Origin: Mesorhizobium sp. B4-1-4
GTDB lineage: Bacteria > Pseudomonadota > Alphaproteobacteria > Rhizobiales > Rhizobiaceae
Length of the DNA: 64,000 bases
Reading direction: 5' to 3'
Assembly (NCBI RefSeq): GCF_006439395.2
Contig: NZ_CP083950.1
Location: forward strand, 2,232,001-2,296,000
Part shown: piece after piece, positions 43,553 through 52,804 of the stretch
Layout of the letters: every line of letters starts with the position of its first letter
Position numbering within the stretch: the first letter of the stretch is position 1
Made by a program: the position numbers and the translations under genes
Notes under the pieces: generated by a model
Told to the model about the DNA's origin: nothing
Databases searched by the model: none
Seen by the model: only the letters and a program-made list of their open reading frames with translations

Positions 43553-46500
43553 GCCCGCGCCGCACGGACACTGGCGGCCGCATCGACCGGCTGAAGACCA
43601 TCCGCTTCACCTTCGACGGCGTCGCCTATACCGGCCATGCCGGCGACACGCTGGCGTCCGCGCTGCTGGCCAAGGGCGTCACCCTGTTCGGGCGCTCGTT
43701 CAAATACCACCGCCCGCGCGGCCTGCTCACCGCCGGCGTCGAGGAACCCAATGCGCTGGTGACGGTGCTGAAAGGCGAGGTTCGCGAGCCCAACATTCCG
43801 GCGACCATGGTCGAGATCCATGATGGGCTGGTCGCCGTCAGCCAGAACCGCTTCCCGTCGCTCGCCTGGGACATCCATGCCGTCAACCAGCTCGGCGGCA
43901 AGATCCTGTCGGCCGGCTTCTACTACAAGACCTTCATGGGACCGGTGTTCGGCCCGCTGAAGGGCACGCGTTTCTGGATGTTCTGCGAGCACTTCATTCG
44001 CCGCGCCGCCGGCCTCGGCAGCGCCGGATCGGCGAAGGACCCGGCCCGCTACGAGCGTATGAACGCTTTTTGCGACGTGCTGGTGGTCGGCTCCGGCCCC
44101 GCCGGCCTGATGGCCGCCAAAGCCGCCGCCGATAATGGCGCCCGCGTCATCCTGGCCGATCTCGAGCCGCGTTTCGGCGGTTCGGCCAACTGGTCCGATG
44201 AAACCATCGACGGCGCGCCGGCAACCGATTGGGTGCGGCGCACCGTTGCCCAGCTTGAAGGCCGGGACAATGTCCGGCTTCTGCCGCGCACCACGGTCTG
44301 GGGCTACTACGACAACAACACGCTTGCCGCGCTCGAGCGGGTCAGCGACCACAAGGAACAGCCGGCCAAGGGCGAGCCGCGCCATCGCTATTGGGCGATC
44401 CGCGCCAAATCCGTGGTGCTGGCCACCGGCGCCTTCGAGCGCCCATTGGTTTTCCCGGGCAATGACAGGCCGGGCGTGATGCTGGCGCATGCGGCGCAAC
44501 GCTATGCCAACGAATTCGGCGTACTGCCGGGCGAGCGGATCGCGCTGTTCACCAACAATGACAGCGCCTATCGCGCTGCCGTCGCCCTGAAGAAAGCGGG
44601 GGCCGCGATCGTTGCCGTCGTCGACGTCAGGCCCGAACTTTCGGCTGAGATGCGCAGCCTCGCCACGGAAGCCGAGGCCGAAATCTTTACCGGCCACGCC
44701 GTCGTCGCCACCGAGGGCGGCAAGGCGCTGTCAGGCATCAAGGTTCAGCGCTTCGACATGGTTACCGGCGCGCTCACCGGCGATGCGCGCAGCATCCATG
44801 CCGACTGCCTGCTGATGTCGGGCGGCTGGTCGCCGACCATCCATCTGGCCAGCCAGGCCGGTGCGAAAGCGGAATGGGATGCCGCGCGGCAAGCCTTCCT
44901 GCCGCCGAAGCCAACGCAGCAATCGCCGACACAGCAGTGGCCAACACAGCAGTGGACCGGAGCCGGCGCCTTCACCGGCAGTTTTTCCACCGTCGAGGCG
45001 ATCGCCGAAGGCCGCGCCGCCGGCCTCGCGGCAGCCGGTGGAACCGGCACTCCGGCGGCCTTGCCCTCTGTCGAAGCCGTACCCGGCGACCCCGATCCGG
45101 CGCCGGTGTTCGAGATCAGGGCCAGGGGCAAGAGCTTTGTCGACTTCCAGCACGACGTGACGGCGGAGGATGTCCGGCTGGCGCATCGCGAAGGCTTTGT
45201 CTCGGTCGAGCATCTTAAGCGCTACACCACGCTTGGCATGGCGACCGACCAAGGCAAGAGCTCCAACGTTCCCGGCCTCGCTATCATGGCCGAGGCGCTG
45301 GGCAAGCCGATCCCGGAAGTCGGCACGACCCGTTTCCGGCCGCCCTTCGCGCCGGTCTCGATCGGTTCGCTGGCGGCGGAGCGCTTTGGCGACCTGAAGC
45401 CCGAACGGCTGACGCCGATGCACGACTGGCATGTCGAAAATGGCGCAACCCTCTATTCCGCCGGCCTCTGGTACCGGCCGATGATCTACGGGCTTTCAGG
45501 CGAAACGGTCGAGCAGGCCTATGTGCGCGAGGCCAGGGCGACGCGCGAAAGCGCCGGCATCGTCGACGTCTCGACGCTGGGCAAGATCGCGGTCCAGGGC
45601 CCCGACGCCGCCGCGTTCCTCGACCGCGTCTACACCAACATGTTCTCGACGCTCGCCGTCGGCAAGGCCCGCTACGGGCTGATGCTGCGCGAGGATGGTT
45701 TTGCCTTCGACGACGGCACCACCTGGCGGCTCGGCGAACAGGATTTCCTGATGACAACCACGACGGCCAATGCCGGTAAGGTGATGCAGCATCTGGAGTA
45801 TTTCCTCGATGTGATCTGGCCGGAACTGAAGGTCCACGTCACCTCGGTGACCGACGAATGGGCCGGCGCTGCGATCGGCGGGCCGAAGGCCCGGCAGATT
45901 CTGGCCGCCTGCGTCACTGGCACATCGGTCGATAACGCCGCCTTGCCTTTCATGGGCATCGTCCACGGCGAGATAGCAGGCGTGCCGGTTATGATTTGCC
46001 GGCTATCTTTCTCCGGTGAAATGGCCTTCGAGGTCTATTGCGGCGCCGGCCACGGCACGCAGGTCTGGGAGGCGCTGATCGAGGCCGGCAAGCCGTTCGG
46101 GCTGGTCACCTACGGGCTCGAGGCGCTGGGCACGATGCGCATCGAGAAGGGCCATGTCACCGGCGCCGAGATCGACGGCCGCACCACGGCGCGCGACCTG
46201 CATCTCGACTGGATGCTGTCGAAGAAGAAACCGTTCATCGGATCGGCGATGATGGACCGTGAAGGCCTCGTCGCGTCCGACCGTCTGGAATTGGTCGGCC
46301 TAATCGCGCTCGACAACCGGGCGCTCAATGGCGGTTCGCACATTGTCGAGGAGATCGACGAAGCCAATCCGCACGGCTCGATCGGCCACATCACCGCCTG
46401 TTGCTACTCGCCGGCGCTCGGCAAGCATATCGCACTGGCGCTGGTCAAGGGCGGCAAGGCCAGGCACGGCACGCGTGCCCACGTCTCCGATCCCCTGCGC

Positions 46501-46572
46501 AACCGCTTCGGGCCGGTGGAGATCGTCTCCAACCATTTCTACGATCCGGAAGGGACCCGCATGCATGGTTGA
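43549..46572 (+). CDS. soxA: Sarcosine oxidase, alpha subunit
   Basis: 1007 residues. It has an N-terminal ferredoxin-like domain (residues 10-100), an NAD-binding Rossmann part (GSGPAG at 181-186) and a C-terminal GcvT-like folate domain (about 620-1000) that captures formaldehyde on THF. An in-frame triple repeat of a 15-bp unit (PTQQ-S/W at about 455-469) makes a short low-complexity linker not usual in SoxA. Start overlaps soxD, end overlaps soxG. Confidence 0.96.
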   Translation: MSPRRTDTGGRIDRLKTIRFTFDGVAYTGHAGDTLASALLAKGVTLFGRSFKYHRPRGLLTAGVEEPNALVTVLKGEVREPNIPATMVEIHDGLVAVSQNRFPSLAWDIHAVNQLGGKILSAGFYYKTFMGPVFGPLKGTRFWMFCEHFIRRAAGLGSAGSAKDPARYERMNAFCDVLVVGSGPAGLMAAKAAADNGARVILADLEPRFGGSANWSDETIDGAPATDWVRRTVAQLEGRDNVRLLPRTTVWGYYDNNTLAALERVSDHKEQPAKGEPRHRYWAIRAKSVVLATGAFERPLVFPGNDRPGVMLAHAAQRYANEFGVLPGERIALFTNNDSAYRAAVALKKAGAAIVAVVDVRPELSAEMRSLATEAEAEIFTGHAVVATEGGKALSGIKVQRFDMVTGALTGDARSIHADCLLMSGGWSPTIHLASQAGAKAEWDAARQAFLPPKPTQQSPTQQWPTQQWTGAGAFTGSFSTVEAIAEGRAAGLAAAGGTGTPAALPSVEAVPGDPDPAPVFEIRARGKSFVDFQHDVTAEDVRLAHREGFVSVEHLKRYTTLGMATDQGKSSNVPGLAIMAEALGKPIPEVGTTRFRPPFAPVSIGSLAAERFGDLKPERLTPMHDWHVENGATLYSAGLWYRPMIYGLSGETVEQAYVREARATRESAGIVDVSTLGKIAVQGPDAAAFLDRVYTNMFSTLAVGKARYGLMLREDGFAFDDGTTWRLGEQDFLMTTTTANAGKVMQHLEYFLDVIWPELKVHVTSVTDEWAGAAIGGPKARQILAACVTGTSVDNAALPFMGIVHGEIAGVPVMICRLSFSGEMAFEVYCGAGHGTQVWEALIEAGKPFGLVTYGLEALGTMRIEKGHVTGAEIDGRTTARDLHLDWMLSKKKPFIGSAMMDREGLVASDRLELVGLIALDNRALNGGSHIVEEIDEANPHGSIGHITACCYSPALGKHIALALVKGGKARHGTRAHVSDPLRNRFGPVEIVSNHFYDPEGTRMHG
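44911..44955 (+). repeat. 15-bp tandem repeat (three copies) inside soxA
   Basis: Three near-identical 15-bp units encode P-T-Q-Q-S/W three times in frame. The units differ from each other at one to four bases. Confidence 0.8.
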
Positions 46573-47152
46573 GCGCCAATCCCCCCTCGAGCCGGAGTTT
46601 CACGTCGGCTCGCATGGCAATTTCGAACATGGCGTCGAGATCCTCCTGACCGAAACGAGCCCGGGCTCGATCGTGCAGCTCGCCGCATGGCCGGGCGAGG
46701 AGAAGAGACTGATGGCAGCCATCGACGCCGTCACCGGGCTTGCGCTGCCTGATGGCGCCGGCGGCGGTCTGAGTAACGGCGTGAAATCGGTATTCGGCTT
46801 CGCGCCAGGAAAGTTCACGGTTGTCGATGAGGCCGAAGGGCTGGCCGCGGCCTTTGCCAAGGTGGTGATGCCGGACATCGGCACGGTGACGGACCTGTCG
46901 CATGGCCGCACGGCGATTCGCCTTGCCGGTCCGAAGGCCGAATGGGTGCTGGCGAAGTTCTTCGCCATCGATTTCGCACTGCCGGCCTTCCCCATAGGCG
47001 CGGGCCGCTCGACTGCCCACCACGATGTCTTCGCCCAGATCCAGCGCACCGGCGCCGATCAGTTCGACATCTATGTCTTCCGCTCCTTCGCGCGTTCGTT
47101 CTGGAAGGCGCTTTGCCATGCCAGCGAGGAAGTCGGTTACGAAGTGCAATAG
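46565..47152 (+). CDS. soxG: Sarcosine oxidase, gamma subunit
   Basis: 195 residues from the ATG at 46565, which overlaps the soxA stop by 8 bp. Typical SoxG segments are RTAIRLAGPKAEWVLAKFFAID near the middle and YVFRSFARSFWKAL near the end. It is the structural gamma subunit and closes the soxBDAG operon. Confidence 0.95.
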   Translation: MVERQSPLEPEFHVGSHGNFEHGVEILLTETSPGSIVQLAAWPGEEKRLMAAIDAVTGLALPDGAGGGLSNGVKSVFGFAPGKFTVVDEAEGLAAAFAKVVMPDIGTVTDLSHGRTAIRLAGPKAEWVLAKFFAIDFALPAFPIGAGRSTAHHDVFAQIQRTGADQFDIYVFRSFARSFWKALCHASEEVGYEVQ

Positions 47153-47328
47153 ATGATGTGGCCGGACCGCCGCTTAGTCGCGGCTTCTGGCCTCAAGGCC
47201 AGCCGGTTCTGCCGCTAGAGAATCCCGCCGCGGGCGCCCATGATGTCAAAACGTGGCCGTCCAACCGGTCAAAGGGACATGAAAATCCCGTCTCAGAGTC
47301 GGCGCATTCGTTTGGTTCGAACCTCCCC

Positions 47329-48768
47329 ATGACTGCTGAAATATCCGCCGGCGCCACGGATCGCGCCGATGTGTCGGCCAGAGCCTTACTCCTGCTGCCG
47401 CTGACGGTCGCCTGCGGCGTCTTCATGACCAGCCTCGATCAGAATGTCGTGGTGACGGCACTGCCCGGCATCGGCGAAAGCCTCGCTCGTCCACCCAGCC
47501 AGCTCGGTCTGCTGATCACCGTCTATGTCGCCAGCCTGATCATCTCAATGCCGCTCGGCGGCTGGGCCGCCGACCGCTTCGGCCTGCGCAATGTCTACTG
47601 CTTCGCCTTGCTGGTGTTCGCCGCCTCGTCGGCCCTGTGCGGGCTCTCGAACGACATCTGGATGCTGGTCGGCGCCCGCGCGTTGCAGGGCTTCGGTGGC
47701 GCGCTGATGGGTACGCTCGGCCAGGTCGTCATCCTGTCGACCTTTCCGCGCAGCCGGACGTTGAAGATCAACATGTATATCTCGCTGGCCGGCCAGTCCG
47801 GACCGTTGGTCGGTCCGCTCGTCGGCGGCGCGCTGACCACTTACATTTCCTGGCGCTGGATCTTCTTCATCAACGTGCCCTTCGCGCTAACGGCGGCCGT
47901 GCTTGCCGCCTCGCTGTTTCCCACCATGACCAAGCCGGTGCGCACGCCCTTCGATTTTCCGGGTTTTCTGCTGGTCGGCAGCGGCATGGTCCTGCTGGTC
48001 TTCGGCATGGACTCGCTGGCGGCGAAGGACGTAGCCGGAAGCATGATCGCGGTTGAGCTTGTGCTGGCCGTCGTCATTCTGACGGCCGCCTCGTTCTACT
48101 GCCTGCGCGTGCGCAATCCTCTGCTCGATCTCAAGCTCCTGCGCATCCGCACCTTCCGCATTTCATTCCTTACTGGCGGCGGTCTGGATACGATCGGCCT
48201 CAGCTCCGTCGTCTTCCTGCTGCCACTGATGTTCCAGCTCGGCTTCGGCATGAGCGCGGTGCAGGCGGGATCGCTGACCTTCGTCGCGGCGGTCGGATCG
48301 GTGGTCATGCGGTTCTTCATGCCGCGCCTTCTCAATCGCTTCGGCTTCCGCCGCGTGCTGGTCTTCAACACGCCCGTGGTCGCCGCGATGGTCGCGGGCT
48401 TTGCCTTGCTGCAGGCGACGACGCCGGTGTGGATCACGCTGACCTACATCTTTGTCTTCGGCGTGTTACGCTCCGTGCAGTGGGCATCGACCGGCAACCT
48501 CGCCTATTCCGACATCGCGCCCGAACAGCTCGCCCGCTTCAGCGCGCTCTATTACATCCTGTGGCAGCTGGCGGTCGCCATCAGCGTCGGTCTCGCTGCT
48601 GCCATGCTATCATTCCTCGCCGGCGGCGGCGCGGCGGTCGCCAGCGATTTCCGGATTCTCTTTATGATCGAGGGCGTCATCACGCTCTGCGCGCTGCTCG
48701 CCTATCTCAAGCTGACGCCACAGGACGGTGCCCATGTCAGCGGCCATGGCATGCAGATGACCGAGTAG
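47329..48768 (+). CDS. MFS transporter, DHA2 (14-TMS drug/proton antiporter) type
   Basis: 479 residues from the ATG at 47329. About fourteen hydrophobic segments; the DHA2 signature TSLDQNVVVTALPGIGESL opens TM1, with GGWAADRFGLRN in the 2-3 loop and SGPLVGPLVGGALTTYISWRWIFFINVP in TM5-6. It would export a drug or metabolite; separated from soxG by 176 bp without an obvious terminator. Confidence 0.93.
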   Translation: MTAEISAGATDRADVSARALLLLPLTVACGVFMTSLDQNVVVTALPGIGESLARPPSQLGLLITVYVASLIISMPLGGWAADRFGLRNVYCFALLVFAASSALCGLSNDIWMLVGARALQGFGGALMGTLGQVVILSTFPRSRTLKINMYISLAGQSGPLVGPLVGGALTTYISWRWIFFINVPFALTAAVLAASLFPTMTKPVRTPFDFPGFLLVGSGMVLLVFGMDSLAAKDVAGSMIAVELVLAVVILTAASFYCLRVRNPLLDLKLLRIRTFRISFLTGGGLDTIGLSSVVFLLPLMFQLGFGMSAVQAGSLTFVAAVGSVVMRFFMPRLLNRFGFRRVLVFNTPVVAAMVAGFALLQATTPVWITLTYIFVFGVLRSVQWASTGNLAYSDIAPEQLARFSALYYILWQLAVAISVGLAAAMLSFLAGGGAAVASDFRILFMIEGVITLCALLAYLKLTPQDGAHVSGHGMQMTE

Positions 48769-48778
48769 GCCACAAGCC

Positions 48779-49483
48779 TTACTCGCTGAACGTCACCCAT
48801 TCTTCCAACGGCACGCGATCGGTGCGGAAGGCGTTTTCCGGCTTGGACGTGTCTTCATAGCCGAGCGCCATGCCGCAAACGACGATCTCTTCGTCGGGAA
48901 TGTTGAGCACCGGCCGGATTTGCCGGTGATAGGGCGCGAAGGCCGCCTGCGGGCAAGTGTGCAGGCCCCTGCCCCGCGCCGCGACCATGATGTTCTGCAG
49001 GAACATGCCGTAGTCGATCCACGAACCCTGGTTGAGGCGGCGATCGATGGTGAAGATCATGCCGACCGGCGCATCGAAGAAGACGAAGTTGCGGTCATGC
49101 TGGGCGCGCATCCTGTCGACCTCGCGTCGGCCGATGCCGAGCGCGCCATAGAGACCGAAGCCATTGGCACGGCGGCGGGTCAGGTATGGCTCGAAAAACT
49201 GCGTGGGATAGTAGCGATACTCGTCCCAGTCGGCCTTTTCGGCCCGGATGCCGGAATTCAGGATGGCATCCGATATCTGCTGCTTGGTCTCGCCCTTGGT
49301 GACGTAGACGCGCCACGGCTGCATGTTGGTGCCCGACGGTGCGCGCGCTGCGACCGTAAGAATGGCGCGGATCGTCTCGTCGTCGACCATGTCGGACAGG
49401 AATGCACGCACCGAACGGCGCGTTAGGATCGCCTCGTCGACAATCTCGGCATCGCCCGCGATCCGAGCCTTCTTTTCCAGCAT
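48779..49483 (-). CDS. Nitroreductase family protein
   Basis: 234 residues from the ATG at 49483; the frame stays open further upstream. FMN-dependent nitroreductase fold: ILTRRSVRAFL, APSGTNMQPWRVYVT, GMFLQNIMVAARGRGLHTCPQAAF. It reduces nitro or quinone compounds with NAD(P)H; no BluB motif was seen. Divergent from an XRE-cupin regulator that may control it. Confidence 0.92.
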   Translation of the reverse strand: MLEKKARIAGDAEIVDEAILTRRSVRAFLSDMVDDETIRAILTVAARAPSGTNMQPWRVYVTKGETKQQISDAILNSGIRAEKADWDEYRYYPTQFFEPYLTRRRANGFGLYGALGIGRREVDRMRAQHDRNFVFFDAPVGMIFTIDRRLNQGSWIDYGMFLQNIMVAARGRGLHTCPQAAFAPYHRQIRPVLNIPDEEIVVCGMALGYEDTSKPENAFRTDRVPLEEWVTFSE

Positions 49484-49609
49484 GGGCCGTCCCTCAGCCT
49501 TTGTGTCGATCGGACGTCCCCACTCGCCGCTCGAAGAAGCGGAGCCTTTGCATGAACCGTCAAAATCCTGCAAGCAAATCTTGAGCATCGGTGAAAATCT
49601 ACTTGATTT

Positions 49610-49635
49610 TTTCATGAGCTTGCTTTCTCATGAAA
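49610..49635. promoter_or_regulatory. TTTCATGAG/CTCATGAAA inverted repeat
   Basis: TTTCATGAG (49610-49618) and CTCATGAAA (49627-49635) are perfect 9-bp inverted arms with an 8-bp spacer; another TTTTCATGA follows at 49649. The site lies between the divergent nitroreductase and XRE-cupin genes and is a candidate operator of the latter. Confidence 0.6.
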
Positions 49636-49666
49636 TTCGGATGGAAATTTTCATGACGAGAGCGTT

Positions 49667-50254
49667 TTGCCCTCCACTACCGCACGAACATTGCAGGGAC
49701 CTGACGAACGCGTGTTGGCAAGCGATATCAGGGCGCTGCGCAGGGCGCGCGGGCTGACGCTGGCAGGGATCGCCCTGAAACTTGACCGTTCGGTCGGTTG
49801 GGTCAGTCAGGTCGAGCGTGGTCTGTCAACGCCATCGCTCAGCGACCTCAGGGCCTTCGCGGAGCTGTTCGGCGTTCCGATCAGCCTGTTCTTCAGTCAC
49901 GACGTACCCCAGGAAAGCGAGCGCGGCGTGATTGTGCGCGCGGGCAAGCGCCGCACGCTTGGCACCAGCGAATCCGGCCTGGTCGAAGAGCTTCTGTCGC
50001 CCGATCTCGGTGGCAGTTTCGAGATGGTGCGTTCGGTCTTCGCGCCGGGCGCGGAGCTGAAGACCGAGGCCCGCCGACCGACCGAGGAGGCCGGATACGT
50101 CGCCTCCGGGCAGTTCGATATCGAGATCGCGGGCATCTGGCACCGGCTCGGCGAAGGCGATTCCTTCCGCTTCGAAGGCAAGCCTTATCGCTGGCGCAAT
50201 CCCGGGACCGAGCCGGCGGTTGTCATCTGGGTGGTTTCGCCACCCGTCTACTGA
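49667..50254 (+). CDS. XRE-family regulator with C-terminal cupin domain
   Basis: About 195 residues if it begins at the TTG at 49667; GTG 49712 is an alternative, and no in-frame ATG is near. HTH at about 17-75 (LRRARGLTLAGIALKLDRSVGWVSQVERGLSTPS), cupin barrel at about 110-195 (EAGYVASGQFDIEIAGIWHRLGEGDSFRFEGKPYRWRNP). This class (PuuR-like) often controls amine and amino-acid catabolism. It lies just upstream of the FAD-GcvT operon at 50351 and may govern it too. Confidence 0.85.
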   Translation: MPSTTARTLQGPDERVLASDIRALRRARGLTLAGIALKLDRSVGWVSQVERGLSTPSLSDLRAFAELFGVPISLFFSHDVPQESERGVIVRAGKRRTLGTSESGLVEELLSPDLGGSFEMVRSVFAPGAELKTEARRPTEEAGYVASGQFDIEIAGIWHRLGEGDSFRFEGKPYRWRNPGTEPAVVIWVVSPPVY

Positions 50255-50306
50255 AATGCATGTCGCCCAAGACCGTGCGCGGTTTTGGGTCGACGACATG
50301 CATCAA
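50252..50306. repeat. Rhizobial palindromic repeat
   Basis: ATGCATGTCG...CGACATGCAT ends are inverted around CCCAAGACC/GGTTTTGGG. It lies between the regulator and the FAD-GcvT gene. Confidence 0.65.
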
Positions 50307-50350
50307 AACAAAAGCAGAAGCGCAGCGCGCTTGAAGTTTGGGAGAAGAAC

Positions 50351-52804
50351 ATGGCGGGTTTGCCGAGCACGGCGCGCGTGGTGATCATCGGAGGTGGCGT
50401 TGTCGGCACCTCGGCGCTCTATCATCTGGCCAAGGCAGGCTGGACCGACTGCGTGCTTCTGGAAAAGAACGAGCTGACGTCAGGCTCGACCTGGCATGCC
50501 GCCGGCAATGTTCCGACCTTCTCCTCGTCCTGGTCGCTGATGAACATGCAGCGCTATTCGACCGAGCTTTACCGGGGCCTTGCCGAGGCGGTCGACTATC
50601 CCATGAACTATCACGTCACCGGTTCGCTGCGCCTCGCCCACTCGAAGGAGCGCATGCAGGAATTCCAGCGCGCCAAGGGCATGGGCCGTTACCAGGGCAT
50701 GGACATCGGCGTGGTCGGCGTCGACGAGATCAAACGCCGCTATCCCTTTATCGAGACGCACGACCTTGAAGGCGCGCTCTACGACCCGAGCGACGGCGAT
50801 ATCGACCCGGCGCAGTTGACCCAGGCGCTGGCCAAGGGCGCGCGCGACATGGGCGCCAGGATCATCCGCTTCTGCCCCGTGATCGGCGTGCGCCGTGAGA
50901 AGGACGAATGGGTGGTCACCACACCGCAAGGCGATATCCGTTGCGAGATCGTCGTCAATGCCGCCGGCTACCGCGCCGCCGAAGTCGGCAGGATGTTCGG
51001 CCGCGAAGTGCCGATGATGGTGATGAGCCATCAATATATCCTGTTCGAGGAAATCCCCGAACTGGCGGCATGGTCGAAGGAACAAGGCAAAAAACTGCCG
51101 CTGCTGCGCGACGTCGACACCTCATACTACTTGCGCCAGGAAAAGGGCGGCATGAATCTCGGCCCCTATGAGCGCAATTGCCGCGCGCACTGGGCCACCC
51201 ACAACGATCCGATGCCGGAGGATTTTTCCTTCCAGCTCTTCCCCGACGATCTCGACCGGCTGGAACACTACCTGGCCGATGCCGTCGCCCGCGTGCCGAT
51301 CCTCGGCACCACCGGCCTGTCCAAGGTCATCAACGGGCCGATCCCCTATGCGCCGGACGGCAATCCGCTGATCGGCCCGATGCCTGGCGTCCCCAATGCC
51401 TTCGAGGCCTGCGTCTTCACCTTCGGCATTGCCCAAGGCGGCGGCGCCGGCAAGGTGCTGGCCGAATGGGTCACGCAAGGCCAGACGGAGTGGGACATGT
51501 GGTCGTGCGATCCGCGCCGCTTCACCTCTTTTGCTGCTGCACCGGACTACTGCGTCGCCAAGGGCATGGAAATCTACGGCAACGAATACGCCATCCAGTT
51601 CCCGCGCCATGCCTGGCCGGAAGGGCGCGACCGCAAGCTGTCGCCGATCCATGATCGCACCAAGGCGCTCGGCGGCCGCTTCGACGCCTATAATGGCTGG
51701 GAACGCGCCACCTGGTACGCGCAGGACGGCGACGATATCTCCGAGGAAGCGACCCTGACCTTCCGCCGCGACGGGCCCTGGCAGCACCGCGTGCGCGAAG
51801 AGTGCCTGGCCGTGCGTGACGCCGCCGGCATCCTCGACCTGCCCGGCTTCTCGCGCTTCAATCTTGAGGGCCCGGGCGCCGCCGAATGGCTGAGCCTGCA
51901 GGTCACTGGCCTGGTGCCGAAGCCCGGCCGCATCGGGCTCGTCTACCTCGCCGACGACAAGGGGCGCATCGTCACCGAAATGTCCGTCGTGCGCCATGGC
52001 GAGGATCAGATGACGCTGATCACCGCGGCGGTCGCACAATGGCACGATTTCGAATGGCTGAAGTTGCGCATGCCAGCGGATGCGGCCTTCACGCTGACCG
52101 ACCGCACCGAGGAGTATTCGACCCAGATCCTCGCCGGCCCCAATTCGCGAAAAATCCTCGCCGAGGTCTGCGACGCCGATCTCACTTTGCCATGGCTGAC
52201 GCATCAGAAAACGACAATAGCCGGCCACTGGGCGAGGCTCGTGCGCGTCTCCTTTGCCGGCGAGCTCGGTTGGGAAATCCACACCAGGGTCGGTGACACA
52301 GCTGCCGTCTTTGACGCCATCTGGGCCGCAGGCCAGAAACACGGTCTTAAGCCGTTTGGCATGTACGCGCTGGATTCGCTACGGCTCGAAAAAGGCTACC
52401 GCACCTGGAAGGGCGATCTGTCGACCGACTATTCGATCCTGCAGGGTGGGCTGGAGCGTTTCGTCAAATGGGAAAAGCCCGCCTTCCGTGGCAAAACGGC
52501 GCTGCAGAACGAGAAACAGCAAGGCGTGAAGAAACGCTTCGTCACGCTGGTGGTGGAAAACCCCGGCGATTGCGACGCGCCCTACATGTCGACGCTCTGG
52601 CATGGCGGCCACATCGTTGGTGAAACGACGTCAGGCGGCTGGGGCCATCGCATCGACAAGTCCATAGCGCTCGGCATGCTGCGCGCCGACCTGACCGAGC
52701 CGGGCACCTCTGTCGAGATCGAAATCTTCGGCGACCGGTTCAAGGCTGTCGTGCAGAAGGACGAGCCGTTGTGGGATCCGAAGAACGAGAGGCTGCGCGC
52801 ATGA
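50351..52804 (+). CDS. FAD-dependent oxidoreductase/GcvT fusion (dimethylglycine/sarcosine dehydrogenase family)
   Basis: 817 residues; the ATG at 50351 follows a GGGAGAAG ribosome site. GGGVVG at 14-19 and His49 in SGSTWHAAG mark a covalent-FAD dehydrogenase; a folate-binding GcvT-like domain covers about residues 420-810 (FNLEGPGAAEWLSLQV, SFAGELGWEIHTRV). It heads a four-gene operon joined by 4-8-bp overlaps with a homocysteine methyltransferase, an aminotransferase and another FAD-GcvT gene. It probably demethylates dimethylglycine or sarcosine; which of the two cannot be assigned. Confidence 0.93.
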   Translation: MAGLPSTARVVIIGGGVVGTSALYHLAKAGWTDCVLLEKNELTSGSTWHAAGNVPTFSSSWSLMNMQRYSTELYRGLAEAVDYPMNYHVTGSLRLAHSKERMQEFQRAKGMGRYQGMDIGVVGVDEIKRRYPFIETHDLEGALYDPSDGDIDPAQLTQALAKGARDMGARIIRFCPVIGVRREKDEWVVTTPQGDIRCEIVVNAAGYRAAEVGRMFGREVPMMVMSHQYILFEEIPELAAWSKEQGKKLPLLRDVDTSYYLRQEKGGMNLGPYERNCRAHWATHNDPMPEDFSFQLFPDDLDRLEHYLADAVARVPILGTTGLSKVINGPIPYAPDGNPLIGPMPGVPNAFEACVFTFGIAQGGGAGKVLAEWVTQGQTEWDMWSCDPRRFTSFAAAPDYCVAKGMEIYGNEYAIQFPRHAWPEGRDRKLSPIHDRTKALGGRFDAYNGWERATWYAQDGDDISEEATLTFRRDGPWQHRVREECLAVRDAAGILDLPGFSRFNLEGPGAAEWLSLQVTGLVPKPGRIGLVYLADDKGRIVTEMSVVRHGEDQMTLITAAVAQWHDFEWLKLRMPADAAFTLTDRTEEYSTQILAGPNSRKILAEVCDADLTLPWLTHQKTTIAGHWARLVRVSFAGELGWEIHTRVGDTAAVFDAIWAAGQKHGLKPFGMYALDSLRLEKGYRTWKGDLSTDYSILQGGLERFVKWEKPAFRGKTALQNEKQQGVKKRFVTLVVENPGDCDAPYMSTLWHGGHIVGETTSGGWGHRIDKSIALGMLRADLTEPGTSVEIEIFGDRFKAVVQKDEPLWDPKNERLRA

